Assembly (NCBI GenBank): GCA_947579605.1 | Contig: OX388318.1 | Span: forward strand, 6,882,001-6,946,000 | Direction: 5' to 3' | DNA length: 64,000 nt | Origin: Athripsodes cinereus | Lineage: Eukaryota > Arthropoda > Insecta > Trichoptera > Leptoceridae | Shown here: piece after piece, positions 26,483-41,700 of the stretch | Layout of the letters: every line of letters starts with the position of its first letter | Position numbering within the stretch: the stretch's first letter is position 1 | Position numbers and translations under genes: made by a program | Notes under the pieces: generated by a model | Seen by the model: only the letters and a program-made list of their open reading frames with translations | What the model was told of the DNA's origin: nothing | Databases searched by the model: none

Positions 26483-26702
26483 CGGATACAGACATGCAGT
26501 TGTCTGGCGGTGGGCCTCCCCCAGGGGACTCCAATTCAACCCCTGGTGTTAGCACTAGCCCTAGCCTCAGTCTCGTAATGGGACAGCATTGTGCCATCTG
26601 CGGAGACAGGGCTACGGGGAAACATTATGGGGCAGCTTCTTGTGATGGATGTAAAGGATTCTTTAGGAGATCAGTGAGGAAAAATCATCTTTATACCTGC
26701 AG
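26483..26702 (+). CDS. Hnf4: HNF4 exon: N-terminal A/B segment and first zinc finger
   Basis: The acceptor follows a T-rich tract ending in TTTCAG at 26477-26482; the donor is AG|GTAATC. The in-frame ATG is at 26494, but the reading frame is open back to the acceptor (phase: two bases CG, then GAT ACA GAC ATG). The exon is therefore probably internal, with translation starting in an upstream exon, at least in some isoforms. Residues 1-32 from this ATG are Gly/Pro/Ser-rich. Residues 33-53 form the first C4 zinc finger, with the P-box at 50-55. The last codon (Arg70) is split AG|G with the next exon. Confidence 0.95.
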
Positions 26703-29700
26703 GTAATCACACATTATTTCTCATCAAAACCCTTCTTAAAGTTTCAATTCTGGGAACTTCAAAAACTGGTAGCCTATAAGAATATACATTTTTTATGTAA
26801 AAACGTACTATTATTTTTCTCTTCTTTTATGAGTAGGTACTATGTGAGGTCCCTCCAATCTGGCGTAGACTTCTCTGTCATGAGCTTGTTGAAACGATCT
26901 CTCCACTCTCTTGATTCCTATCCACCTTTCATAATCTTTATTTACTGATAATTGGGCTTAGTTCCTATGGTTTAGTAGTGCAAACCTCAAACTCTGTTTT
27001 AACGTCAGTGATGCTGATTTTGTCAAGAGTGGTTATTATTTATTTTGTACCACACGACGACCTACAGTAATGATTCTCGCAAGTAAAGAGCCATAAAAAA
27101 CATTTTCTCGGTATTATTGAAATTGTTCAAAATAAACAAACACACCAACACATTAGACGTCTATACGTGTTACTTTGCAATATTTTAGATGGTGTTATTA
27201 GGAACGGGTATGAATATAATGTTATTATTAACCATAATATCCCGAGTTGTGGTGAAGTAATAATAACTTTGACAGGCAGGTTATGAGAACAAATTAGAGA
27301 AACACATTGATTGTTTTACTGTAGCAGGTTACAGAGATCACTGCTAATAGTTTAACATGTTTATAATTACTCTCAACTAAGTAATTTGCAGTAATTTATT
27401 AGTTAATACATACATTATATTATATTACAAATAGGATTAATAATATATAACAGCAATAACGACAGAATGTTGGCAATTATTATTTCTTTATTTATTACTT
27501 ATAATAAAACACGAGGACACTGCATTATTGGATGTCATTCTCTGTTCATTGGATTTTTTATAATTGACATTATTTTATATCGGAACAAATCTACGTTTTA
27601 CAGCAGAGTTCAGTAATGTAAATTCATCATATAGTTGAAATGATTTGAATTATTGACAACATTAAAAAGTCTCTCTCTCTCTCTTTCTCTCTTTTTCTGG
27701 AACTGCACCTAATACACCTAATACTGATGCTGCCATTATCAATTTCTATATTATGTATTGTTATCCAAATCAGAAGATCTCTAGCATAAAATAATAAATT
27801 ATTGTACCTATTCTAAGATTATTTAAGTCAGGCCGTTTATATTCCACCTTTTTGATGATATCCTAACGATTTGTCAGTATCCTAATTGCGAAGTCTTGGA
27901 ATTTAAATCGAAACATCACAACATGTTCGATTTTTTTTATTACCGACTAATAATTATTACTAGTAATAGACATTAAATGTTGAGCTTACATGACCCTTTT
28001 AGAAGTGCAACGAATATATTATAGGTACCTTATGATTCTAGTTTGTTGGCATATTGTTTGTTGCTAAACAAGTATACCTAATATTAATCAATTCACCTAA
28101 TGTGCCTATAATATCGATGGTATAAAGCACAAAAGACACATGTCCACATTTGACACTTTCAAGAAAACAGGTTTTTAAAGTTTGAGATTCTCAATTAATT
28201 CCCTAATTTCAAATTAATGCAGAAGGTGTTGAAAATCATAATCTTTGTTCTTTTTTTAATGTCATTTATTACTTATTTTTTATTACATTTTTAGCCAGAA
28301 TGTCAAGAATTAGCATTTTTAGATGAATGTCATGGACATGTGTTTGGAAGTGTGATGGAAGTGCTACTCACGGCGACTTTTGGGATGCGTTTATGCGTGC
28401 ACAAATGACACATGTCCGTCCTAAATGAACATGTGTTTTTTAGAATCTTCATATTTTGTGTGACATGTTACATCTGTGCACAAAACAAAGTGAATTTGTG
28501 GACATGTGACATTTGGTTTTTACTAAATATTTCAATAATGATATTAAGATTGTTGGTAATATTTAATCAGGACATAGATGGCGTTGCAACCGATCTTGTA
28601 CATGTATTAACTCATTTTACCTAAAAAGTGGACATGTGTCTTCTGTGCTTTAAACCATCGATATACTCTTTTATTTTAAATAATGACAATCCACATTACA
28701 CCATAAAGGATTGCTTATAATGGAATGAATATGAACTCTTGCCACCTCTGTGAATAAATTAACAAGTAAATCAGTTTATTATGTTTATTTTAATGTCGTA
28801 TTATTTATTATTGTACTGCATTCAGCTATTAATGTAATTGTTTATCGATATCACGAAAGAGGGTTAGATTTGTGGCTGATTCGATTTCCAATGTCAATGT
28901 ACCTATTATTTTCTTTCTTTCCTAGTTTTGCTAAGGCTTAACCTTTCCTGCAGATAAATAATAGGTAAATAACCCTGCATCATCTTCTTGTGACCTCAGC
29001 ACTGCACATTCCTCTGTCCACTGAGGAAGCCACGGTCTGCTTTATCGGTCTTAAACCTAATCTTTTACCGTACCATAATAAGAAAAAGAAAGTGATTTTG
29101 GAATGTGGACCCCGTGGAGTCTCCGGTAAAGAATAAGTATCCTACTCTTTTCTCTTAAGTTTTCAAATGTGATTTTAAAGGCGGGTGTTCGTGAAACCTC
29201 ATGTAAAGACATGTTTGAAACTTTTTTTGTTCCCTAGTAAACCCGTTTGTGGTATATGCAGTGGTATATGAAGGCTTATGTAACAAAAATAAAAATATAT
29301 TTTGGAAGTAGAAGATGTTTAAATTTACATTTGAAGGGACAAAAGTGTAAATAAATATTTTAGATATCTCAGACTAATCTGGCTAAGATCACGGTGTTGA
29401 TGTAAAAATGAATTTAACATTTTCGTATCAGACTGATATTGACCCTTATAATATTTATATAATAGGGAAGAGCTCTAGGTACAATGATTTTCTATGCCGT
29501 TGGAAATAAAAATTGTCCGTGGAAAACAATATCTCTTTTATTTGCTGCTAATAGTCAAAATGTTTAATTGCCAAAAAGCATTGATTCTTATGAGTTATCT
29601 ATTTTTTAGCGCCCGTAAACTCAAACACATTGTTTTTATATATGTAGGTATACCCTTAAAAAAGTTAATGTCTATAAATTAACAACAGTGACGTGGTGGG

Positions 29701-32700
29701 TATAACGCCAAACTAATAATAATTAAAGTTCCCATTGAGAATACATTGCGACATTGCGTAATAATGTATTTATTGCATATTTTAAAAATAGTTTTTATTG
29801 TTAATTTAGAGCCAAATTGATCAATATCGAGGAAATTATAGTCTTTCGTGTGTCGTCTTCAAAGTCAGTAATAAGTCACTAAAAAATGCATTGTTCACTC
29901 AAAAAGCGTCATACCAATATCGCAGATTTGAGCAAATATATATTGCAATATATGTAGCTAAATAGACTCTTTTTTTATTTATTTTCTTATGATGAGTTTG
30001 TGTTTTTAAACCCAAATACACCTCGACAATGGTTTTAGCTGGAGTAGATTCGCAGCGAGTGGAATCGAACCTAGGATCTCTAGAATAACAATCATAACAT
30101 TATACTAGAATAAAAACGCATGTTTATGTTTTCTCACAAATTATCACAGATTACCATCACCATACCCCTCGTAGAAACAATTATAAAATTTTAATTGGGG
30201 GGCTTAGAGCAAGGATACACAGACTTATAGAGAACAGGGGCCACTCGGGAAGATTATAAGCCAAGGACGGGCCGCTACAAGAAAATTTACACTAAATGTT
30301 TTATTTTTTTAATTTGCACAAATGACAAATGCTCAAATATTGTAATCATTAGTTACAATGTAATGTTCAATGTTTTACTATTTTCATGCACGACATTCTA
30401 TTGACCCAACATTTTTTTTATATATTTGGTTCCAAGTATCAAAAAATATCACTTACGCAATGCAATGCATAAAGAGCAAGTTCAACGGTATCTTCCAACT
30501 AACCCAGTGTTTAGATTGTAGAATACTTACCTATCTTCTATACGGATCGTAATGCATAGGACAATAATAAAGACATGAAATAATCTCTCCAATTGATTTT
30601 ATGTATATATTATTTTATTACGGCCAATAAAACGTATTATATTGCGTAATAATAAAATGGACATGTGTTGTACTGAAAGGATTACAATTGTTGTCCATGT
30701 ACGTTTTTATAGCAGTTTTGCGGTTTGCCCTGTAACCTGTAAAGGCAGGTGAAGGAAAATCAGACTATTAACATCACTACCTTGGGACAGCAGCAATTAG
30801 CGGTATAAAATATTTTTTATTTCAAACCACCGAGTCTGAAAATGTACTTAACTAACCTAATTTAGCATAAAATCATCTTTCTAATTATTTTTACCATCAT
30901 GGTCTCCCCCTCAATCGGGGCAGGCGGTAGGCTATCTGTGTGTTTTGAGCATAAAAGTCTTCGTCTCCGTCTTAGTACAGAATAAAATTTAGAATGGGTG
31001 ACATGCCTCATTGCTGAATTAAACATGCTAGATGGCCACAATTCAGCGATAAGGTGTGTGATTTTTACGAAACACGTTGACGAAATATATTTGACAAACC
31101 ACTTTGTAGAAAAGAATGGGAAACCTACTCCTTATTCGATTCTTTTTTTTATTTAATTTTAACTATTCGTTCTTTTATTCATACCGTCTCTAAGTTTCCC
31201 ACAATTGGGGTAGCCAGGGACTAGAAAACTGCATGCATTAAACATGCAGATTATCCTCTCCGTGCCAGTTAAAAAATAAGACATTCAGGATGGGTGGCAT
31301 GCCCCATAATAATAATAAGTAGATGACAGGCTCAAATACAGCATGCAGAAGGCCGTACTTCTATCGTCCACCAGGATAGTAAGAAGGTTTTTGTCCCTGT
31401 AGCTCTGTAAGTGATCTCCCATGATTGTACTATTTCATAGAACATCATGGAAGAATCAACTCGAATAATGTTGGGGTTCTACATTTTGAATATACATAAA
31501 TTTATTTTAATATTTTATGGTTTTTGTTATTTAATGTTATTTTTAAATTTTATTGTTAATCTTATATTGTGTTCAAAATGTAGAATCAAATATTGTTTTG
31601 TTTGATAAATGAGATATGAGATAATAATAATAAACACTTTATTGTCAAATAAACAAATATTTTACGAGAGGCGTACATATTGCCTTGAGGCAATGTCTTC
31701 CAGTAAACCTACTACAATGTTTGAGAACTGTTTTACTATAAAGTGAGTTTAGATCAAAAGATAAACAGAAAATGAAATCGCTGAAATGTAAATTTTTATT
31801 GTCTTATTAACGAACCAGGGATTAACGAACACCTGGTTTTTACAGGACACTCGAAATCTTACAGAAAAGAGTCGGAGACATATATTCTTTACCGGGAATG
31901 CCACTATATTACATGGCCAAAAACCAAACTTTTAGCATCGCGTCGATATAAAATAATATTCCAAGGATTCATAATATTTTAATATACATAATGTTATCTA
32001 TTGTTATTTTTCATTTTATTTCAGGTTTAGTCGCAACTGTGTAGTTGACAAAGACAAAAGGAATCAATGTAGATATTGTAGGCTAAGGAAATGCTTCAAG
32101 GCGGGAATGAAAAAAGAAGGTAAGTTGAGAAAATTTACATATTTAACTTTATTATTTATTTTATACCATTTTAGCAAGCACAATTTACACAAAATAGACG
32201 ATTTAATTAAAATTAGTCCCTTCAATAAATTCTGCAATTAATAATATTACAATACATATGAAAAATCGATTAATCTTTTGACTGGTATCCGGCATAAATT
32301 GCGTAACTTGTGTGTAAAACCTTCATTAAAAGTATCAGCTTTTCTTTGGGGTATTTTTCATTGAAAAAAACTTTATAATAATATAAAAATAATGTTTTAT
32401 TCAGGAAATTTTACATTATAGATACTTTTAATTTTTTTATACAACAGGAAATTTACATCTACACTGATAATAACAAAACAACATTTTATACATTGAAAAA
32501 TACTAAGATAAAATAATATTTTAAATACTAAAATAAAATAATATAAAAAGTCATACGTCACCCAAGCACTTTCAGCAAGCCCTCCACACTGTCACGACCC
32601 ATGTTAAGTAACCACAAGAAGATCATCCGTTTAAAAGAGTTCCTCCGATAATCCATTTTAATTTTGGGATCAAGATAGTTATAAATCTTTGGCGACAATA

Positions 32701-35700
32701 ACATTGGGCTACGTGTCCATGGGCAGAATTGAAAAAACTTTGTTCATTCTATTATTATTATTTTTCGTATGAAAATTTCACCCTGCACTAAGAACTTTAC
32801 AGCTTTTGACCAAGGCGATCTCAGCAGGGAAAAAGCTCAACATAATAAGAAAAAGCTATAATATAATTGAAGCTTTAATTAATGTTCTCTTCTTTAGTTG
32901 GATTGTAAAAATTTTGCTATTCGGCAGAGGTACAATAAGAGTTATAGTAACTTTACTCGTAATGGTATTTTTATGTTGTAATTTCATAACTTTCAATATT
33001 GTAATAAACCTACAAACATTTCAGTATGCCTACAGTTTCCATATACATATATATATATATACATACATAACCCACCTATTTAGTTATTATTTATTCAATC
33101 TTTTTTAACCATAATAGCTCGGTTAACATTTCAATATCTTACAATAAGTTATCTTTATCTTCACCACCTTAAATCATTTTTATTTTACATTGTATTGTAA
33201 TAATAAAAATAAAAACAATAGGTAGGTATTTTTTTTACAATTTTACATAATTTTATGTGACCCATATTACGTAGTATATAATATTATACTAGCTTTGAAC
33301 CCTGATTCTCTTAGAAAATAATTATTAATTTGACAATCTATCTAATATATAAAATTCTCGTGTCACGGTGTTTGTTATCATGCTGCTATGGCTGTCAATA
33401 AATAAATATCATCCAGAATAATATGATCTAATATATGTAGGTATATATAAAATTCTCGAATCACAGTGTTAATACATAGAATAAAACACGAATAATGAGA
33501 GGAAAGGATGACAGAGAGGATATACCTATCTGAAAGAGACGTGTGAGGAAGCGCGAGCGTCCTAAAACCACTTGTATAAAATTCTCAAGGATGTGTGTGT
33601 TAAATAAGAGAAATCGACGTGCATGTATGAGAAATTATATGAATGTAGAAGTAGCGAAAGAAGTATTTAAGAATAGATCTTCATGGCGATCCGTTCTCTC
33701 TGCCTATCCCACTTGGAGTACAGTGTGAGAGTATAAATAGATGGAGTATGAGTGTGAAAATTGATGACTTGGTGTCACAAAAACTTTAATATAAAAAATA
33801 ACAATGTACATAATATAATGGGACTAGCTCGATCTGTGTGAATTGTCTATGCATGTTATGTTATGTAAATGATATTATCCAGGAACATCTTCAAAGAATG
33901 CAAGCTCTCATAGAATATATCAATTTATCTCTTACTTGTCTGTCAAAAAGCATCCATATGGGACACACAAACACACATAGATGCATAATATTAACGAACG
34001 GACTAAAATATTTTTAGATTATATCGATGTAGGTTTTTACTATGAACACATTATTATGTTTATCCATCTTCCACAAATATTGTTTATTGACAGCCTTGGA
34101 TTACAGAGATGATAGATAATATTATTATATACTACTCGTATTGTATGTCATTACTACATAAATATATAATAAATAGATTCTAAACTGTTAAGTATAGGCA
34201 TATATCTTCCCTTGTAAGAAGATTCAAGTGTATGTATTGTTATTTCTATGCTTAATTTATTTCAGTGCCTAGTGGAGTTAAAAGAAACCAATTGTATATA
34301 ATGTCAATTTGGTATATTAAAATTACCATTGTGCAAAATTTGTCGTTTATACCATGTACTCGTAGTAACCATATAATTCGTATCCACATATTTTGTACAA
34401 TAAAGTTTATTATTATTATATTATAAATTCATATTGTCTCTAACTATCTATCACATTATGGTATCTCCCAGAGTCTTAAAGCCAGTACAATAACTTCGAA
34501 ATATAATTCTTTTGCCATTAGGGCTTATTTAAATAACGATATGTACCGAATTCTGTTGATAAAATTAACTCGATGATCCTTAAAGTTTTTGCCAAGGGTT
34601 TATATGCATTTTCTGTATTTTTTTCAAGGCATATTGGTTAACTTCGTTGGTCCCTCAACTTGAGTATCGAGACCATCATGCCTCATTTCTTCGATTGGAG
34701 TGATCCTCCGCCATGTGCAGATCCCTGTGTAGTGTGTTCTGTGTGTCGTCCTCAGTTTGGTATCTCCGTCATTTATTTTCTCACCTCAACTCAATCACCC
34801 TTCAGACCATCCCCCTCTACTCAAAACTTCTTTCCGCCAATAAATCACCCCTTCCCATGACATTCCTAGCGCTCTTATTTTTTGTAAGGTTTTTTAAGTT
34901 AATAAACACATTTTTCAATTATGGTGTTGTAATTTTTTTAGTAGGGTATGTTTGTAATAGCCAATCATTTGGTCAAAATGTATACTCTTTAAGTGTCCAT
35001 ATTATTACATTCATTACGTACCTTCAGGAGCTTTCGCTATTTATAATCATAAACATTTGATTTTATAAAACTCAGTACCTATAGGTATACATAAATTTGT
35101 AAAATCTTAGATACCGATCTCTTTTCACGCACACAGTGCAATATTTCTCAAGTTCTAATTTATTTATACAATAAACGCCTATTGCCTCTTATAATACCTA
35201 AGATCTACGTCAAATCAATAATAAGCTCTCATTTACTATAAAAAAATACAGCTTGGATAAGATAAGCTATTTTTTTCAATGATATATCTTCATATTATTA
35301 TGGTACAATTGATATTAAGCTTAGAACAATTTATTTAGGTAGATATGGATGTATGAATATATATTTACATAATAGTATTATAATATCAAGTATGTACATA
35401 CATACATTATACATCATAATATGTCCTACAACATGCAGTAATGTCACAAATTATTGTTTGCAGTATGCATATTTCTTACACATGACATTATTTACCCATT
35501 TGCCAGTAAATAGGGTTTTAACAACAACGAAAAACACAAAAACACTTTGTTTAATTTTTTTTTTCAGCTGTGCTTATATGCCTCCTTTATAATTATGTCT
35601 CCAGGCATCTCTGTCCTGTAGCCTAAGTATGTAAGACACAAAACGTACTTATAGTCTTCGTTTTGTACCAAAACGGAGCCAACTGTCAGTTTTTAATTAC

Positions 35701-38700
35701 ATCGTTAGTATGTAAGCCTACGTCACCGTAATTTAGTGAAAACCTATGCGTTTTTGATTACGCGCCGTGATTTCTCGCGTCTACTTGAATTTTGCCGGCG
35801 TTTTGTTTTGTTATTTTTGACAGATAGACGTATGGACATCTAGTAGCCAACAAGAAGAAATATTTAAGTGTTAAAATTGACAATATATTGTAAGTATTTA
35901 ATTGATTTATTTTATTTTATTTATACATTGTAAGTGTAGTGTCTTATTTACAAATATTTCTACAAAACAATAATGATACAAACATATTGTAAATAATGCA
36001 CCAATAAACAACTTGTTGACATATAAATGCATGTATATATTAACAGCAAATGTGTGTGGCAGTATAATAATATAGTGTTAAATAATAAATTATTTAATAA
36101 ATTGTTAAGTTTTTGTAAAAAAAACCATTGCAAAATAATAGGTCTCAGTCTTAATATATTATTTGCATTAGGCATTTGATGTGGCAAGTGTTGTTTGCTG
36201 CTTTAGAATAGTTTCTTGATTCTGTAAAAAGGTTATTTTCGCAAATATTTGCATACTTCATCTAAAATTTTGTTTTACAGAATATGGCATCAGTTTATTT
36301 GTCAATGAGATTCTGGCGTCGTCGGCAATTGGCTGAAGATAGGATTCGCAGACGCAATCTTCGTGATATTTCAAATCCTCTGAATATTCCTCCGTCCCTA
36401 TTTAAAGAGCAGTACCGTCTAACACAAGACTTATTTATATATTTGTGTGACAAAGTTAGGCCTCACACCCCAACAGCTAGGAGGTCTACTAAGACACCAT
36501 TGGAGTTAAAGGTATCATACTCGCACTTACATCATACATGTATCCATTCTCATCCACGAGAGAAAAAATAGGTACATTTTTCTTAATTCTTCATCTGTAA
36601 ATATATTTCAGGTTCTAACTACTTTGTCATTTCTGGCATCTGGATCATACCAGAAATCAATTGGAATGCCTGCTTCTCTCAAAAAATACACATTAACGAA
36701 ATTGTGTCTGCAATAAATGTGATAATGCCAGAATTTATAAAGTTCTTATCGACTCGGATAGAGAGGGATAAAGTGAAACAAGGGTGTGTACTTATAAATA
36801 TTTTTATTGAATTATTTATTGGATACTGATATTACATACCTATTATCTCAAAAATCAAACGCTTTTAACTTACCCATTTCTTTTACTTCACAAAACCGCC
36901 AGCGAAACAATATGACATTCGACAACACAAATAACGCCATACACTTGTTGACAAACATAAGACGAATGTTGCCACTTTTCAAATTCAATTATCTCAATAT
37001 TTGATAAATTGAAGAAAAGACAATTACTATAAAGGAGTTTTATTGTGAAAAAGAATAAAAAGAAAAACGGCTGTGAAAATAGTATCGCTTTTTATATTAA
37101 AGTTTTGTGACAATTCACCGTTTTAGTGATATTTTTATTTTCTAAATAATTTTAATTCCCAATATTTGGCAATATTTTTTGTAACACAACCTTGAATATT
37201 GTTTATGGTCTACGCCGAAACGCGCGACGCTACCGACGCCAAAACGTGAATAAAACTCTTGGCATGTGCTTACATAGTACCGATTTTGAACAGATTTGTA
37301 AACGAACGTAAAGTTTACCTTAACATGACGCAATGCCATGTTATCTATGCGAGATACATACTTAGGCTACTGAGCTTTCTGCAACAAGTCGCCTGTAATT
37401 CTTCAAATGTCGTCTGACCATCTTGTGGGAGGTCTTCCTCTACTCCTTTTATCTTCACGAGGTCTCCACTCCACTACCCTTTTTGTCCATCTTTGAGTCT
37501 ATAGCAACACGCCCTGCCCATGACCACTTTAACCTTGCCACTCTTTCGAGAACATCCGTAACTCCCGATCTTCTACGTGTCTCAGTGTTATTTTTCTTAC
37601 CTACTTTTTTTTTAAAAATCTTCAATTTGACGATGTGGTATGTCACGATGAACTGTATGTTCATTACTTGGCCACCATTAGCTTCTCTTCTTGTGAAAGA
37701 TGCCGTGATGGTATAGATAGATTATTGAGATTATTCGCTAGTCCATATTTTGCGCTGATTTCACACGAGATGGTTGGCAGAAAGGTTCGAGCTCAGGGCC
37801 TCGCAATTGAAAATTTAAGACTGAACCATCAGGCTGCCGACTATAACCAATCATACCCATAATACAGTTCATATCATCTTAATCTAGTATTAGCTCCAAC
37901 TGCGTGAATTACCCATAATTGTTCATAAACACTAATTATATAAGAACGTGCATACTGTATAGGAATATAAAATGCAAATCGTTTTCCATACTCAAGTTCC
38001 TTATAGAAAACTTATATTCCGTCGAGATTATTATATAAAAAAATCACTGATGACGTTGGCAACCATAAATACTACCAATGTAATATAATATTAATCTTAA
38101 CACATCACAATTAGCGCTCTTCATTTATATTGTAATGTTGCAACCCTGACTCTTATGCACCTCTTTGAATATTATTTATACTATCATTATGAATGCATTC
38201 TATAAACCATTGACAATACGTACACACACATAGAGGTACAAATACACTCGACAATTTGTTTGATTTTGTCAACCATATTATATTATTATTATGTACCTAT
38301 GTATTATTTTACCATTTAAGTTTAACCCGGCTTCACTCAAGAAATAAACATTATATTGACAAATTAAAACTTGAAGGAAATAGGAGTACTTCCCTGAGAA
38401 ATGCCAAAAATTGGGGAAAATTATTTAAAACTGGCAACACCAGGATTCAAATATTTTTGACAGATCTCTTGTGATTTGATATAAAATATTGGTTATTATT
38501 AACAGTGTTGTAACGTTTTAATGCAAATTTTGAATAACACCCACGAGCTAACTGGATTGACCACAACATCGGGAATCCAGGACTGCTCATCGCCATCGCG
38601 GAGGGTAGGACCGAAGGCACAAATGGCAGAGGCCGACCAAGAGACGCTTATATGGACGAACTGAAGAGGGACATGAACTGTTTTTCATACGTAGAGCTGA

Positions 38701-41700
38701 AGAAACTAGCTGAAAATAGAGAGGAATGGAGAAGAAAATCCAAACTCGTTGCAAACCAATCCAATGAATTGTTACCCATTATATATTATGTACCCACTGG
38801 ATGTCATGATTTTTCCTGATTTTTTATGAAAATTTTGTTTTTTTTTTTTGACCAAACATGCAGAACCAGATACATTCATTCAATTCTCACACAAATCTTA
38901 ATACAAGGTGTCCTACAAATTATAATATATCTGTCAACATGTATGAAATTTTTGTTTTTAAATGTAAATCTGCCTAGAGGATTAGGCCTCGTACAAGATG
39001 AATTATTTTTCCTCTGTCTTGCTTAATTCCTGTGTCCATAAAGTACATACATATTTACAAACGGACTAAGTACTTTATTATTATTATCCCAATTCTACAT
39101 GTTCATCTTGAAATAATATATAATAAAATAGACATACCTAATACAAGAATAGCAGCATACTATATTATGTTATATACTAATGTCTCCCGCATAATAGGTT
39201 GACATTGGTTTTTTTTAAATTACATATAGGTATATATTGTGAATAATATGAGTACTTTTGTACATTATCCACGATGTAGGTACTATAATAATATCGTTAT
39301 TATATTATTTATAAGTATTATCGTATTGAAAATTGTAAAGATTTTTAAATATTGTCATACCTAGACTGTTTGTCATGAACATGGCAACACCAGGATCTTA
39401 AATGTTGTCTGTGGATAGTGGTTCTAAATTCAAATCTTTTATATTTTGACATTCAAATTAGGAGTGTTATAATATTTTCCCTCTTAAATAAATTTACACA
39501 ATAGCATTTTTTATTTATAATTATTTTAACACCAGTAAAGATGTTTCATGTCTTATTTTATACACTGTCAAAAGAGGATAACCTATATGTTTATTACATG
39601 TAGTAAGACTGCCGTCATTCAGTTTGTGGTCACATAAATCTAAAATGTGTAGCTATGTTTGAATTGTGTTTAAAAGTAGTGTTGACGGTTATGATTATTA
39701 TCAGCTAGTATTGGGTACCTCCGACGTTGGCGATCACTCTGGAGAATGCTTAACTGTCCCGCGCTGTTCGGACCAGAGGCCTGAGTCAAAACACATGTTA
39801 CCGTTACGTTTTCGTGTCGCAATCGTTCGTTCGAATATAGACGATGTTGCGCCAAAGTGTCAATTTTTTTTAACTGTTGTGTATTTTAGCTACAAAAATT
39901 GACACTTGCTTGCAACGTCTTCTAAATTCAAACGTGCAAGACACGAAAACGTTACGCTAAAATGTGTTCTGACTTCGGGCCCAGCTCTCCCATCTGTGTT
40001 ATTCCGGTCCATTGGCGTATATTACGCAGCCACGACATCTGCCTCCTGATACGGCACTGATAGAAGAATAATTAATACCTAAGTGTGAAAAATATTCTTG
40101 TTTATTATAATAAATGATATCTTACCATATACAGTATAAACTGTGACTCTATTTTGTTGAATTGCACATTAAAAGTTGAATTATTGTATCGTCGTTGCAT
40201 ATTCAAAAAGGGGTATGTGATTTATAATAAATATTTTGACATTTCATAAATAAACTGCTTATAATGACATTTTATAAAGTGATTCTTACTATCAAATATT
40301 AAAATTCAATACTTAAAAATTAATATCACATACCAATAAAAAGTCCAAACAACGATTTTAATGGGAACTAATTATTTGTTCGGCTATTAATCCATTCGGT
40401 CGCCAAGAAAAATCAGCATTTAAGTCATTTGCACAGCAAACAATGTTTTCATCGGCAATAAATAAAAAATAAGCGCAACACTCGTTATATAAACAAACTT
40501 GGTTATATCATACAAAGATGCCACGTATAAAGATTTACTAAGATTAAACATTTAGCTTACACAAGTTTAATTAAAATTAGCTCACGGTTTGCCGGTCATT
40601 TATTTATTTTGCTGGACAAATAATCATTTTGCCGGACAAATAAAAGTTTTGCCGGTCGATTAAATTTAGAGTTTTACAACATCATAATTATTATTTGCAA
40701 TAGAAATATATTATTCTCGCTGGGCATAAGTAGCATATCAATATGATATATTTGTCGGCAGAATATATTTTTCTGCTGAACATAACTTCAATATTATGCA
40801 GATCGTTTAAATGATAGCCAATTTTAATGCCCCAATGAGCAGTTTTTAAGGAGTATACCTAAATAAAAATATTCGCACATACCTCTTTTTGATTATGCAT
40901 CGACGGTATGTATGTAGGACTTGCTCTCGTGTCTCGTTGTAAGTGAATAAATATTGTACCGTACCTAATATTAGATAATAATGCTTGTTGAGTTTTTACA
41001 AAGAATTGGAAAACGTTGTATCAATATAATATTATAATATAATATTATAAGTGTTGATGTATTTATGTTTACAAGTAGTATTATTCTGTGAATAGGACGA
41101 TTCTTCTTTATTATTGTATTAATAAATGTTTGTTTGAATAACAGATATGCCCAAACGGATCTTTGAGTGTATGTTGTTTATGGCATACAATACCCATCTT
41201 ATATAATATTATTATCATTATTCAATGGTGTTGTTATCATTTATCCCAAAAAATTGTGATAAAATAAGTAAATAGATACCTATAATGAATCACGGTATTA
41301 GGTTTGTATTCAAATGTGCATTTACCTCAAAAATCATGATATTATAGGATGATGACAGATAAATCAAGAAATATTTTCTTTTTTGTTGTTGTCAAAACTA
41401 CCATTATGCTATTGTTGAGATTGTTGTCATGTTTCTTTCATTATGATTCTTTGCAAATCTTGATTTAACAATGATTAAAAATTATTTTTAATTTAGGTAG
41501 GTACCTACGTCTGTAGATACTACTTACCTACCTAAAATTTCATCATTTAAATAGTTTGTATTGTAGTTATTTTGAATATGGAACCAGTTTAAATTGTGTT
41601 TTTGTTTTTTCACTCCCGCATTGTGTGTAGTAGTGAATACATATTTTATTGATTCTTTTAAAATATTTGTAATTCTATTCAATAAAAAGGATATATTTTT

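Noticed and set aside
32806..33108. 100-codon ORF
   Set aside because: AT-rich hydrophobic frame running into a (TA)n microsatellite; no domain or splice context.
40588..40667. CRISPR-like array
   Set aside because: Units are contiguous and diverging, with no unique spacers, in a eukaryotic intron.
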